From assembly GCA_001695595.3 (NCBI GenBank), contig MBPM02000032.1, positions 186,001 to 250,000 of the forward strand: a stretch of 64,000 nucleotides of DNA, given 5' to 3'. Shown here piece by piece: positions 47,611 through 58,903 of this stretch (its first letter is position 1; each line of letters begins with the position of its first letter). Made by a program: the position numbers and the translations under genes. A model generated the notes under the pieces. That model was given only the letters and a program-made list of their open reading frames with translations. It searched no databases and was not told the origin of the DNA. Source of the DNA: Plasmopara viticola (Eukaryota; Oomycota; Peronosporomycetes; Peronosporales; Peronosporaceae).

Positions 47611-48676
47611 CGACTGGTTGCGAGCAGTTCATTTCATTCTTGTCAGTTTTAGCTTACTTACGGATCTGACAAGAAGATATTTGCTACGAAGTCTGAGCTG
47701 GTAACGTCCAGTGTATTTCCTTTGCCCAGAGCTCTTCGTAGTCTATTTAGACATCGGAACCTTTTAGACGACAATTACCGGGCCCCGCTTAACAAATGAA
47801 AATTCACTAACCACAAGCCTAAAAAAAATCAATGTTTTGCCAGCGTAGACTAAACTATGTATCAGCTCATGTTATTATTTCAAAGTATAAATGCATTTAA
47901 ACCGAGTGCCAATTTAAACCCTTAGTGCTGTTCTTCATCGTAGGCAAGGATACTTGTTTGAGTGCTTGGGCGCTTGAAAGTGAACGTAGCTGTGTCGCTA
48001 TAAGTGAGCAGACGGTCTGCTGCACAATATAATGGCTTCAGAAGATTCATCCCGAGTAAGTGTGACGAGCGACAAATCTGTGATGTACGACGTATTTGTA
48101 AAGTGACAAGATGCTCGCGTTATCAGTCATTCAGGATGAAAGAAGGTACGTTGTTTTCTGTCTGTCATATCATATCGATAGCTCTACTTGTACAAGTGGG
48201 CGGCAACGTATGCTAAATTCTGTGAGACCTGCCCCAGGACCAGCACATGTCAGCTTCCTTTCAGCTCCTGTCAGTACCGTTGGTCTTTGTAATTATCATA
48301 AGCATCGACATTACTGTTTGCAAGTTAGAAACTAATGACATCAGGAGCATATACTCACATGAAAAAAATTGTACGTTCGGCAAGCATTTGGTCAGTATAT
48401 CTACAAATCTATATATGTATACGGCATTAAATGTTTGGCGGTAGTGCCGGATAGAGACATGCGGTTTGTCACTGCGTACAAGACAAATTTGATTTCACTA
48501 TCAATAATCTAAATGTTAATGTCAGCATCAGACCATATTCAGACTTATCGAGTTCACCAACATGGCATTATCACCGCCAACATAGCGACGGATGCACGGA
48601 TTACTGTATCTTGGATTCTAGTAGATCTAGGCATAAAGTTTTGCGAGTTTGATAGTGGACCGCGGTTTGGTCTCGT
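47611..48676. other. No gene seen
   Basis: Short frames only; the region may be the decayed gag of the gypsy element that follows. Confidence 0.4.
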
Positions 48677-50720
48677 ACTTTGATGTGGGGTATGGCCTTA
48701 TCTTGGGTATGACGTGGCTGTCCAGCCTGACATAGGCCCTAAATCCGGGGCACCGCCCCTTAATGCGCGTGAAGCGTTTATGTTCTGCTTAAGCGGAGAC
48801 TCTGATAAGCAGAGAACTTTGGTGAAAGGTAATGTAAACGTCGGTGTGTTAAGGCTCGCTACGATAACGACACCGCACGTCCATCCAATACTGCTAATCT
48901 CGTAGTGCAAAACGTCTTGCACTGAAAGAAGGTTCTAACAGCATACTGGAAAGCGACGATTTTATTCAGCTATAGAGCCTTGTTGAGAAAAAATTTCTGT
49001 GCGGTCGCAAGCAACATCAGCGTCAATAGTGTCCTGTCAATGGATGCTCTGCTTGAGCTAGACTAGATATCTATGGTACGGCCTGCGAAGCGGGTAGAAA
49101 TAGCCTTCACTTGACCAGCAAAAAATAAACTCATTTCTCATGGCTATCGAATGAAAAGATCGTGTAGACTATCATCTAAGCATCAAGTGCATGAAGTGAG
49201 CCATCGATGTTTAGCAATACGCTCGATTCACATTTTCCATTGTCAAAAAATACCAAGATCTGCTCTTGGAAGACCCGTTTTTGGTGTGATAAACTGGTAA
49301 AACTCAGTTTAAGGCGACAAGTACTGCGTGACACGGCAATAGTCTTAATTAAAGATTAGTGTGACGTCTTTAGCAATTCCGTTCAAGGAGAGCACAAAGC
49401 GATGACAGCCACAAAAAATCAACATTCAATGTCCAAAGTCAAACGGAAAAAAAAGCTTATTGTACACGCTCTTAACAAGAGCGCAGCTGTCAAATTTAAA
49501 AATCAGCAGCTGTCGTTTCTTAATTTCAAGTAATTCTGCATATAATGTTGTTGTGAATTTTGTATCGTATTGATTGCGAATATTCTCTAAAATATAAAAA
49601 AACCCAAAGCGGCAGCATCATGTGTTAAGATTTTTATGTCGGATTCATTTGCAAATAGGTTGCCATTGAGGAACTTGTTTCTGAACGATATCTTCAAACA
49701 TTCCTAAATTGATATAAATCGGTTTCGTAGAAGTCATCAGCATACACGGCTTCTCTTCCGACCCCACGTATCGATGGTATAACCAATACAAAATCGGTCG
49801 TAGTTTGAAGAGTACGACTAATATATCCGAAAAACCGCTGCTTTATCAAATGTTAAAAACAAGCTTAAATGCGATCATGAAAGGCCAGGGCCATGAATGC
49901 GAAGAGATACGACGGGATATACATTGTGCGGTGCACCCGACTAAGTCGGCGGGCATTATCAAATGCTTGTGCGAAGAATTGTCGCACCATCACCGTGGTC
50001 AGCATATTGTTGTTATGTCCGGATTACGCCTATTATAATTACCCATCTGGTGACGAAATCGCTCAGGCTTATATCGCGTACGCGCTGGCATGCTTTGTTG
50101 ATACGTTGTCTACAGTCATGCAGATCATGGAGAGACAGTCGTGCAAAAGCACATTGTTCAATTGTGAGAACTGCTGGAGTGCATGCCTACCATTAAGCGT
50201 TACGCTAATATTAACGGGTTTTCTACAACACAGAAGAATTCTCTTTTCAGTATTATTGATTCAGAAGCATAGACGCCGAGCTAATCCCGACCATAGTAGA
50301 TTGGACAGGTTTATAGAACTTGAGCGACCTAAAGAAGCGGCTTGGCCTAATCAATAACATACCCAAGTACAGTGTGAGTTGCGCAAAGTGGCTATGTCAC
50401 TGCTCGGACGTTTTGGATGTAACACAGACGAAATTTGGAAAACACAGCACCAAGAGCGATAAGCGAATTCAGAATGGCCAGTAACAAGCGCAGGTTCTGA
50501 TCTTACCAGACCTTAGACGGCAATTTAAGCTTCATTGCGATGCGACCGAGTTTGTCTTCACCAGCGCACTGCTAAAAGCAGATGCTGAGGGCGCGATCGA
50601 GTATAAAGCACGTATTTGCGAGAGAGTAGGCTCTCATCAAGATCTGTTTACAGATCTATACTACGAAGAGAGCTTAGAAGCTTTGAGGTTTTTGGGGCAG
50701 GGAAATTTTGATCTCTTGCA
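48677..50720 (+). mobile_element. Decayed Ty3/gypsy pol (protease, RT thumb, RNase H)
   Basis: At 48677-48736 the frame reads YFDVGYGLILGMTWLSSL, matching the D.ILGM.WL block that ends gypsy protease. Around 50270-50345, RRANPDHSRLDRFIELERPK resembles the RT thumb. From 50504, LPDLRRQFKLHCDATEFVF matches the lPDf..pF.l..DAS start of gypsy RNase H, which stays open for about 200 bp without an ATG. The order and spacing fit one decayed element. Confidence 0.7.
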
Positions 50721-52635
50721 AAGGAAAAGCACACCCCTTGACACAATAAATATTTGCGCTGTCAACTGTTGTACCGTATATGGCTTTTCCCCGCCAACCG
50801 AGTCATTTGAAACACACATATGTCGAACTTGTACTAAATGAAATTTTAATGAGCTATCTATCTTTTTGTGTTACATACCCACTTATGAAATTGCGCTACC
50901 CGCTTGCAAAATACTGTCACTCGTACTTTTCATTTATAAATCATCTTGATAGAGTCGCACTATCCACTGTCTCTGGGCTTTTAGAGGTTTGTTGCCCGAA
51001 GCTAGTGGTTTGCTTGTGAAACTATTCAGCCCATATTTGTAGCGCTATCCCTGGTGTATTCGGTAGTTAGTGTGACCAGACCAAATTAGCCATTCGCCAA
51101 ATAATTGTCTACTAAAGACTTGGTCACATTAAATCAGGGACGATAAAATTCTTCTTTACACCTGCCAGCATTATTTTGGGCGTGTTCCTTCTTAGATTTT
51201 TTTGAAGAATCCGTTTGTACAACGAACTTGGAAGCGTGACTCTCCAAATCCCTGCTGTGCGGAGTTGAGTGGGTAACTTCTATGGCCTGGTTCCACCGGT
51301 GCGCTCAGAATCTAGTCATTCCTGTCGATGTCACAGACATTTTAGAACTATGTACTTCTTTTATTATCAAAACCTCACAACCAGCTTTAGTATGACCCTT
51401 ATGGTTTTTAAAATTATCCCGTTAGTCAGTCTGAACAAAACGACCTTTTTGCTTCCCTCTTCAAGGAAGCCCTTTCACACCTATATTTTTGTAATGCAAT
51501 CGCTATTCGGCACGCAAGGATTGCGACGCGCCACAGAATATAAGACAATCAATAACAACCTCGTTCACTTGCATCAGTTCGCATCTTTTTGATTTCTTGT
51601 CCATAAACTACCTTGTTATTACGAGATCAGTAATCACTGTTAGTATCTACACACCCATAACGGGAGCTTAATGCTTTCAAAATTCAGTATTCTTGACTTT
51701 CTTGATAAATGTGCTCCTCTAGCTCTGGAGAAGATTTTTTTAACAACTTATTCAAGCTTATATTAAAACAAACTCGAGACGAAACAAAACATGTGTTCTT
51801 GCTTACCACATCCATAGCAGAGAACACTGTTTTCAGTCAGCAATGCTTAATCTCTTATGGACTAAAATCAAGTCAACGGACCATTACTATGCGTGCCTTA
51901 GGAAAAGAAGATAATGATTCATACCAATTAGAAAGCAAAGCCTATTTGTGGCTGTACCTCTTCAATCAAGTATTTAAAGCGCATTTTCGCTGCCACTGGC
52001 ACTCGAGAGAGTTGCGTGCGATGTGGGCCTATGGCCAGGCCATTTATATATAGTGCTTAAAGAGCAGTGATGTACTAACAGTCGTCATTTACTTCCTTCT
52101 TTAAATAAAATATATTTATGGCTTGCGCTCCTTTTCCTTGTAAAAATGAAGTATAAACGTTGAGAGAGCTAGATGTTTGCCAAAAGAAGGTTGCTCTTAG
52201 CTTTTTCTGCCCAGAAGAGATAGTTTTAAGGGTAAGTGCCGAAACCTTGGTCTAGCTTGCTGGAAAAGATGGTGCAAATGACATGTGCTTCGAGCATTTT
52301 GGAATCATTTACGCTCTGGCGCCCCCCCCCAACTTCCTTAATCTGATACAAAAAATCTTATAAAATGAAAGCAACGATTTTCGCTGAACCAAACCTTAAG
52401 CAGCGACCACTCAGTCTATACCAAAATAGGTATGTAGGCTCTTAAGCATAATCTCTTTTTGCAGAGCTCAAAATGTGCAGTAGGAATGCTACAAATGTAC
52501 GCCAAACAACGCTTTGAACCGCAAACAAATCCTTCAACGGATCTAAAAAGGTCGTAAGGTTTGTCTTAAATCCTCTCAGAAAATTTGCGGAAGCAGACTA
52601 ATACGTATAACAGAATGGCAATCGGATCCGACTCT
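50721..52635. other. No convincing gene
   Basis: Plus-strand frames of 107 codons (51269-51592) and 114 codons (51709-52053) match nothing I recognise. Confidence 0.4.
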
Positions 52636-52887
52636 TTAGCCAGCGATTTCGATCCAAAGGTACCGCTCTACTCGCACATCGACGTTGCTAAGCGGTACCG
52701 AATACCAAGCAGAAATATGATATAGTGTAATAATAAATCGTTCTTTAAAAAATTTCCAAGGATTTTTTAGGTCTTCATGAAAGTTGAGGTCCACAGGTAT
52801 GGGTTCTACGCCTGCTACAATCCTCCACTCGTTTAAGCCGCCAAGCGAGCTAAGCACTTCACATAAAAAATGCTGCAATAAATACAT
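52636..52887 (-). mobile_element. Copia gag-like remnant
   Basis: The minus-strand frame of 83 codons includes WRIVAGVEPIPVD and a later NPWKFFKERFIITLYHIS. The order resembles copia gag (lW.vV.G.e..P....W......I). No RT block is adjacent. Confidence 0.35.
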
Positions 52888-54326
52888 CCTAACTTTTAAA
52901 GCCGCTTTTGTCTCATTATGAGGATTCGTTTAAGTGAAGAATGTTAAATCCTTCGAAAATATGTTGCCTAAATAGAGGCTAGAGCAACCACAGCTGGCTC
53001 GCTAATCAAAATTGGGATTCGCCCGAGAATTGAGAATCCAACAAGTTTAAGCTCATTCTGACTGTATTTTGTCTAATTGTACGTCAAAAAGGCTTTTTAT
53101 TATGAGCTAAGACTCATCGTGCACCGACATGCGATCAAAAGTTGAAGCAAAGTGCTGAGAGTACGTAAGGTGTACGTTAATCTCTCGCGAATATGAGGCG
53201 TGCGATTTACGTACTTGCGAGTGTGTGACTAATGTGAGCTAGCCGCGCCCAAAGTGCCCGATTGGTCTCTGTGAACACTTCCCGATACATGTGTCCAGTG
53301 GAGAAGTGCAAAAAGAATTACAATCTTATAACTAATGAAGGCTTGCTAACACCAGTCTTTGAAGTTGAAATGTTCAATCGAATGCACTCTATAGGCGAGT
53401 CAATTTAGTAAAATATTGGGGAGGCCAGCTGTTAAAATAGACTCCTAAACATTTTATCTTCTGAACCCGAAGACGGCTCTGAACATTTGGTAAGAGGTAT
53501 ACCGCATGCGTGCGCTCAGCATCGAGCATCACGGCGGAGCTGATACTAACCTCAGAGCATTTTTTTTCAGGCAGCTGTTAGTTATGCGATATACCTCTGA
53601 CTCTCCGATCAGAGTAAAGGCAAAGCTTTTGATGGAGTATAGTTTTAGTGTGAAAGTATTCTCTGGTCTTAGACACAGGGATCGTTTTTGGCGTGATTGC
53701 ACCTTTCAGTACCGAAGAAAGTATGGCATCGTCGCTGTTTGATGATTCGACATATTGACGTCTTTTGTCGCTGCCTCTTTTGTAATCGCTTTAACCATAC
53801 TAGAGCTTCGCATAAATGCATAGTAGCTCTAATCCCTTTCTTTAAAAAAAACTTGGTTAGAATTGTGGTTTCTTATACTCATACGTTAAAAGCTGTCTTC
53901 TGGCTTCCTGAAAAAATAGGTAAAAAACAATGATGGCTTGTGGTAACTCCGGTAATATTCCCACCGGTTGTGTGTAATATCATTTTTAGATATATCATGA
54001 AATACGGAATTCTGCCATATTTGCTATAGCAAGTTCTGTCACTCATCAGGAACTAGAGGCATGCAAAAGAAAAATATTTTATAGGAAAAACAAAGTCAAG
54101 TGTGTCTTTGATTGAAGTCAAGTAAACAGTCGCTCGCTGAACGACAAGGTATCCTTCTGCGCCTCCTGTGTATAAGAGTCTATGTGGCCCCGACAGATAC
54201 ATCTGCCTACCACAAGGTGCTGCTATGGATAAAAAAAACCAAGATTCAATGTATCTTATATAAAACCAAATGAGAACTGAACATTGATCAGTTTAAAAAA
54301 AGGCCTGTGACATAAATGTCTCATTA
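52888..54326. other. No gene seen
   Basis: Two 78-codon frames near 53.5-53.9 kb have no motif. Confidence 0.45.
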
Positions 54327-54336
54327 TTACCATCAA

Positions 54337-54660
54337 ATAAAGGTTGGGGTGACGCCCGTCTTCCAAGCGTGGGGGCTAAATGCTCGCGCGCTTTGGGCAG
54401 GTGCTCTCGGGCATCTACAGATCTTTAACGAGTCTCACCCCCGACGCGACGTTCTCCAGCACCAGAGCGCCACCTGGGCTCTTACCAAGTCAGAGCCAAA
54501 CAAACTAATGGAAGACCCTCACGACCTCGGTGCTGGCTGCACTGCCTGCCGAACGAGACCCGACGTATGCGGACACCACTCTATGCCGTGGACTTGCCAG
54601 ACTGAGCCTAGCACGTGCATAACTTGGCAACGCGATAACGTAGTACAATACCATACAATT
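54337..54660 (+). mobile_element. Interspersed element family A, copy 2
   Basis: A 324-bp copy ends in TACAATACCATACAATT and is flanked by a perfect ten-base direct repeat, TTACCATCAA (54327-54336 and 54661-54670). This is a clean target-site duplication and shows retroposition-like insertion. It differs from copy 1 at scattered sites only. Confidence 0.85.
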
Positions 54661-54670
54661 TTACCATCAA

Positions 54671-55544
54671 GCATATCAAAATTTTAAATATGAGCAAACA
54701 GTGGTCCTTGGGCCAAGTACTGCTTTTCCATCAGCTCATGAGTAGGAATAAAGTACCGACCATAATCGCGGTAACGATTATCAAGAATTCGAGGACCCAA
54801 GTATACTTGACTTACCAAATTGTTTTTTGAATTCTTTTCAGCCACGAACTACAACCTTTTAAGACCGAGTGAAAGAGCCCTTTGTTACTGAAAGAATGCC
54901 TTTCCTGTGCAAAAATCGATATTACTTTTAGTTCTGCCTAACTAAGTCAAAAGATTGCAGTTCATCTTCTCAGTGCAATGGAATTGTGCATGAAATGTTG
55001 AAGCCTTCGGTAAAACTGGGAGCCTGAAACTCTGTGAAGAACGTATATAGTGAGAGAAAGTGGAAATGCCATGTTGATGCGTGGGGAGAATGCTGCTCCA
55101 TTCACAAAACAGGCCTTATTCGAGATAGCAGCATGTCCATTGGGGATTAGTCGCGCGTTCTAATATTGTTTTGGTTAAAATGAAACAAAGCAGCGGTTAA
55201 TTTTCGTGGTGGAAATCATTTTGGCACTTTTCAATTTACGTGGCCTCAAAATTTGCGTGGAAAAGTCAGCTTTCTTTAGCAAATGGACGTATTTTCTGCC
55301 ATTCCTTGGGCTCAATTGGTTATAACAAAGACATGATCTTGTAATTCTGTTTTAGTAAGAACTCGGTATGACTCGAAAGCGCAAAGGTGAATCCTTAAGT
55401 AAATTAGCCTTCACCAAATGATGGCAAGCATGTATCGCAAAAGTGGTCACTCTTCTCGCGCGAGCGACCTCTTGGAAAATTCAAGTGAGTTCGCGGCCGT
55501 GCAAAGAACTCAATTCGTTTCAAACTCGACAAAGGGATAAGCTC
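54671..55544. other. No gene seen
   Basis: AT-rich spacer upstream of effector 2; no feature could be supported. Confidence 0.45.
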
Positions 55545-55615
55545 AAGCACAATAAAGCGTATAAAGCGCAATAAAGCTTTTCAAGCGCAATCAATTGGTC
55601 AAAGCGCAACTAAAC
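55545..55615 (+). repeat. AAGCGCAAT-like short repeats upstream of effector 2
   Basis: AAGCGCAA or a close variant occurs about five times in 71 bp, 220-290 bp before the effector 2 start. Confidence 0.5.
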
Positions 55616-55810
55616 CTATAATGCGCGAGTGCGACGTGCCGCAAAGCGATTTGCACAAACAATTGTAGCTCCCCATCCGCGTCAATATCATAGGCGTCTC
55701 GGTCAGTAAAACCACTATATCGCAAAACTCGTTTTGAAAGTCTGACTTTCTGAAATATCGCATGGTACCGGTAAAATTCTGGTCTCCCAGCTGGTTCTTG
55801 ACCATCCAGC

Positions 55811-55827
55811 GCTCACTTTCTTCCCAG
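55811..55827 (+). promoter_or_regulatory. Initiator-like element of effector 2
   Basis: GCTCACTTTCTTCCCAG lies ten nt before ATG 55837 and resembles the oomycete Inr with one or two departures. If used, the upstream ATG 55762 would not be in the transcript. Confidence 0.35.
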
Positions 55828-55836
55828 ACGAAGACC

Positions 55837-57237
55837 ATGACGCAGACGTATTCCATGCTCGTGGCCATCGCCGTTCTATCAGCCGCCGCCAGTGTCTCGA
55901 CATCCATCACACTAAACGGGCCTCAAGCTGCGTATGTAGGGAAAACAAAGGATCTTGAAGAACGGACCATCCAAGTCAGATCCACCTTTGGGAGCGTTTT
56001 AGACAAATTGACGGCGCCGTTCGTCAACAGCTATGAGCGAGACGTTGCCGCTGAATTCACCAACTTGAAGATCGATCGCGCCAATTTGTTTGCAACGCCA
56101 AAGAAACTCGATCAGTGGCTCCGGGCCGTGCGTGTTGTCTACAAGGAGGATTCGCCATACTATGAGATTGGCAGAGTCTTGGTGCTCGGTCATGATGGCA
56201 AGGATGTGTGGCGACAGATTCAAGCGGCAAAGCAAGTCCCCAAGTTAAAAATCTATGCCGACAGTCTTGAAGCGGGCCTGATTGCGCGGTGGAGCACACA
56301 GGGGAAGACGCTGAAGGATATCTTCAATCTGCTTGAGCCCAAGTTGCGCCTTTCGGATGACGTTGACACGCTGTTTAAAAATCTGGATTTTTTTGTCAAG
56401 TACGCCAAAGTCAATGCCCGTGATGATGAAGAGCAACAAAAAGCAGCGACCGAGCTCGTCACTTTGTTACAGGACCGCTACGGAAAAGAGCTGGCCGTAA
56501 AAATTACGCAACAAGCTCGATATGGCAATTTACAGAAAATGGCAGACATAGAAGCCTTTATCGCAAAGGGTCCACAACTAGTCGTGCCGGGCGATCTATC
56601 CGCTCTGAACGCCCAGAAAGCGACGAGAGTCGAGCGACAGAACCACTTGAACAATGAAGCGCTGCCTGAAAGCTTAGGCCACGTGAAAACGGAACCGCTT
56701 AAACCTCCAGGCCACAAGATAAAGCGGGAGCCCAAAGCCGTGAAAAATCAGCAGCCCGAATCCGTGAAAAACCAGCCGTCCGAATCCGTAAAAAAGCAGC
56801 AGCTTGAATCCATAAAGAAACAGCAGCTCGAATCCGTGAAAAAGCAGCAGTCTGAATCCGTGAAAAAGCAGCAGTCTGAATCCGTGAAAAAGCAGCAGTC
56901 TGAAGCTGTAAGAAAGCAGCAGCTTGAATCCTTGAAGAAGCAGGAATCCGTGAAAAAGCAGGAATCCGTGAAAAAGCAGCAGCCCGAATCTTCAGGTCAC
57001 GTGAAAAACCAGCCGCAAGTTTCGAGTGACGTTCTTAGCCCTGATTCAGCATTCCGTCCACATGCATCGCAGTCGGACACGAAGACGCAACCGAAATCGA
57101 ATGAAGCCGCGACGAAACCAGCGAAGTCTGAATCACCATCGGACACACCTCGGCCACCCAGCCAGTTAGCTCGCATTCGTCGCTGGATGGCCGCTGTGTG
57201 GGCGAAAGTGCGGGCAGTGTTTTGGCCTTTTGGCTAG
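55837..57237 (+). CDS. Secreted EER / LWY-like effector candidate 2 with repeat tract
   Basis: The chosen start, ATG 55837, gives 466 residues and puts a signal peptide (1-22) at the N-terminus. An in-frame ATG at 55762 would add 25 residues before the leader and lies upstream of an initiator-like element at 55811-55827. EER is at residues 41-43, without a recognisable RxLR. Residues 85-245 are helical, with Trp-led modules at Trp94 and Trp152 that resemble LWY repeats. Residues about 302-385 are a tandem repeat of an eight-residue unit related to ESVKKQQS. After a disordered stretch, residues 444-462 form a Trp/Arg-rich helix shared with the effector at 35.3 kb. It is probably translocated into host cells; the function is unknown. 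Confidence 0.78.
   Translation: MTQTYSMLVAIAVLSAAASVSTSITLNGPQAAYVGKTKDLEERTIQVRSTFGSVLDKLTAPFVNSYERDVAAEFTNLKIDRANLFATPKKLDQWLRAVRVVYKEDSPYYEIGRVLVLGHDGKDVWRQIQAAKQVPKLKIYADSLEAGLIARWSTQGKTLKDIFNLLEPKLRLSDDVDTLFKNLDFFVKYAKVNARDDEEQQKAATELVTLLQDRYGKELAVKITQQARYGNLQKMADIEAFIAKGPQLVVPGDLSALNAQKATRVERQNHLNNEALPESLGHVKTEPLKPPGHKIKREPKAVKNQQPESVKNQPSESVKKQQLESIKKQQLESVKKQQSESVKKQQSESVKKQQSEAVRKQQLESLKKQESVKKQESVKKQQPESSGHVKNQPQVSSDVLSPDSAFRPHASQSDTKTQPKSNEAATKPAKSESPSDTPRPPSQLARIRRWMAAVWAKVRAVFWPFG
56745..57000 (+). repeat. 24-bp coding minisatellite
   Basis: About ten units of a 24-bp repeat (core GAATCCGTGAAAAAGCAGCA) lie in frame inside effector 2. Central units are near-identical, outer ones are more diverged, and two units near the end are shortened to 18 bp. 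All length changes are multiples of three, so the frame is kept. Confidence 0.9.
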
Positions 57238-58903
57238 GTTCCAGTGACTTTTAAGGTATCTTTTTTTTGTAATTATCTGCACTGATAAATTATGCGTAAA
57301 GTTTTTTTTTCGCTTTACTATAATCATGCGCTGTACGCAGTGGTGTTGCCATATTTGACCCACTTTCACGTGGTAGATTGATCGCTTGTGACACACAACA
57401 TTGTACGACCAGATCACAAATTAGAGATTAGTGTTGCAGCTTGTGAGACTTTATTTGCGCTTCAAATTGAAAAAAAAAACTTAAGATGAGAGATTTTAAT
57501 TCACTACGCAAGTTACATATACATAGATTTAAAAATAACACTTGTTTTATAAATTTACCCATCACTTGCGATCAAATATCGGGGGTTGAAAGTGCGACCA
57601 ATTCATCAGTCAATTACTTCATCGTAAATTGGAGAAGTGCATCAGGTACGTGAGCATTTACATTTGTCAAACGATTCAAAGACGACGTCTGTAATGTTGT
57701 CACCAAGCAAAGAAAACTCCTGACCAAAAGAGGCCTTAAAAAAATCAAGGGTCGCGTATTAGATTTACAAAGTTTTGTTGGTTAGTCTTGTGTATGTATT
57801 GCTGGAACTCTCCGATTGGAGCAAGGCACAAGTTTGCCGACAAGATTCCAATGGATTTTCACCTAGATGCAAGAAAAAAAAGTATTAGACGAAGGACATC
57901 GCAATGACAGATTTTTCAGCGACGACAATATGAGTACCGATAGCCAAGAAGTCCAAAAAGAGGAAAGACCTTGTAGGATTCGTCAATGAAACCGCAAACG
58001 GTAGCCTTTTGGTGCAGTTACGTATTCCGAGTCATCGTGCTACGGGTCGGTAATCGTTAGTTTATTATCCATGCTTTGCTATCGTACAGGGTAATTATTG
58101 ATGAGAATACGATCTATCTAGCTACGCAAGACTGCAATTCTAAGGATAAGGCGTTCTGATGTTGAGTTGTACGACCATTAGCGTGACTTGTTTAGCTAGC
58201 GAACAGGCGCGTCACTTCGTCTGTCTTTTGGCTAACATAACGGCTTCAGACTACGATGACCTAGCTTTATATCATTTCTAGACTTCAAAAAGCCACAAAG
58301 CATTCAATCAATTTTGGCGTCTACGAAAGGCTTTCATGTCGAAGATGTCCCTCTCGGTCCTGGACGGAAAAAGAGGGAAAGGAAGCTCAGTGTTTTGTCG
58401 TAATCGTGCACTGAACGCACTGGGGCAACCTCCAGCCGGTGAGTTGCATCGCAGCTCAAGTGGGCGACATTTGTGGCTTGAAAACCTCTTACTGATTGAT
58501 GAAGCGTTAATGTCAGGACCTAATGCACCAACACCTCAAGGAGGAGACCTAAAGGTGAAGGACGTTTTAATAGAGGCAACGGCTACCGACCGAACCAGGA
58601 CAATGACTGGCGTTTGGTTGCCGCTCATGACGTCGTCGCTGTGATCAGACCAAAAAGGCGTACAATGCATCCTACAATGATTCTAAGTGTTTTCGATCAA
58701 AAAGATGCTCGGTTTTTTAGGCAATCTAATGATCAAAAGGTTCGGATTTCGTAAGCAAGAAACTTCAAAAAAGGAGCCTAAAATGATTAAAATACGAAAG
58801 AGTTAGTGTACTCGAATGAAGTAAAAGACTTCCTTTTTTTTTGCAACACAAGTGAAAAGAGTTCCTGTTTTTTTGCATTTTAATGAAAATTTCAACGCCC
58901 ACG
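57238..58903. other. No convincing gene
   Basis: A 102-codon frame from ATG 58336 (to 58644) is polar and of unknown nature; it may be a small gene or a gag-like remnant. Confidence 0.35.

Noticed and set aside
55762..55836. Upstream ATG as the start of effector 2
   Set aside because: It would put 25 polar and aromatic residues before the signal peptide and lies upstream of the initiator-like element.
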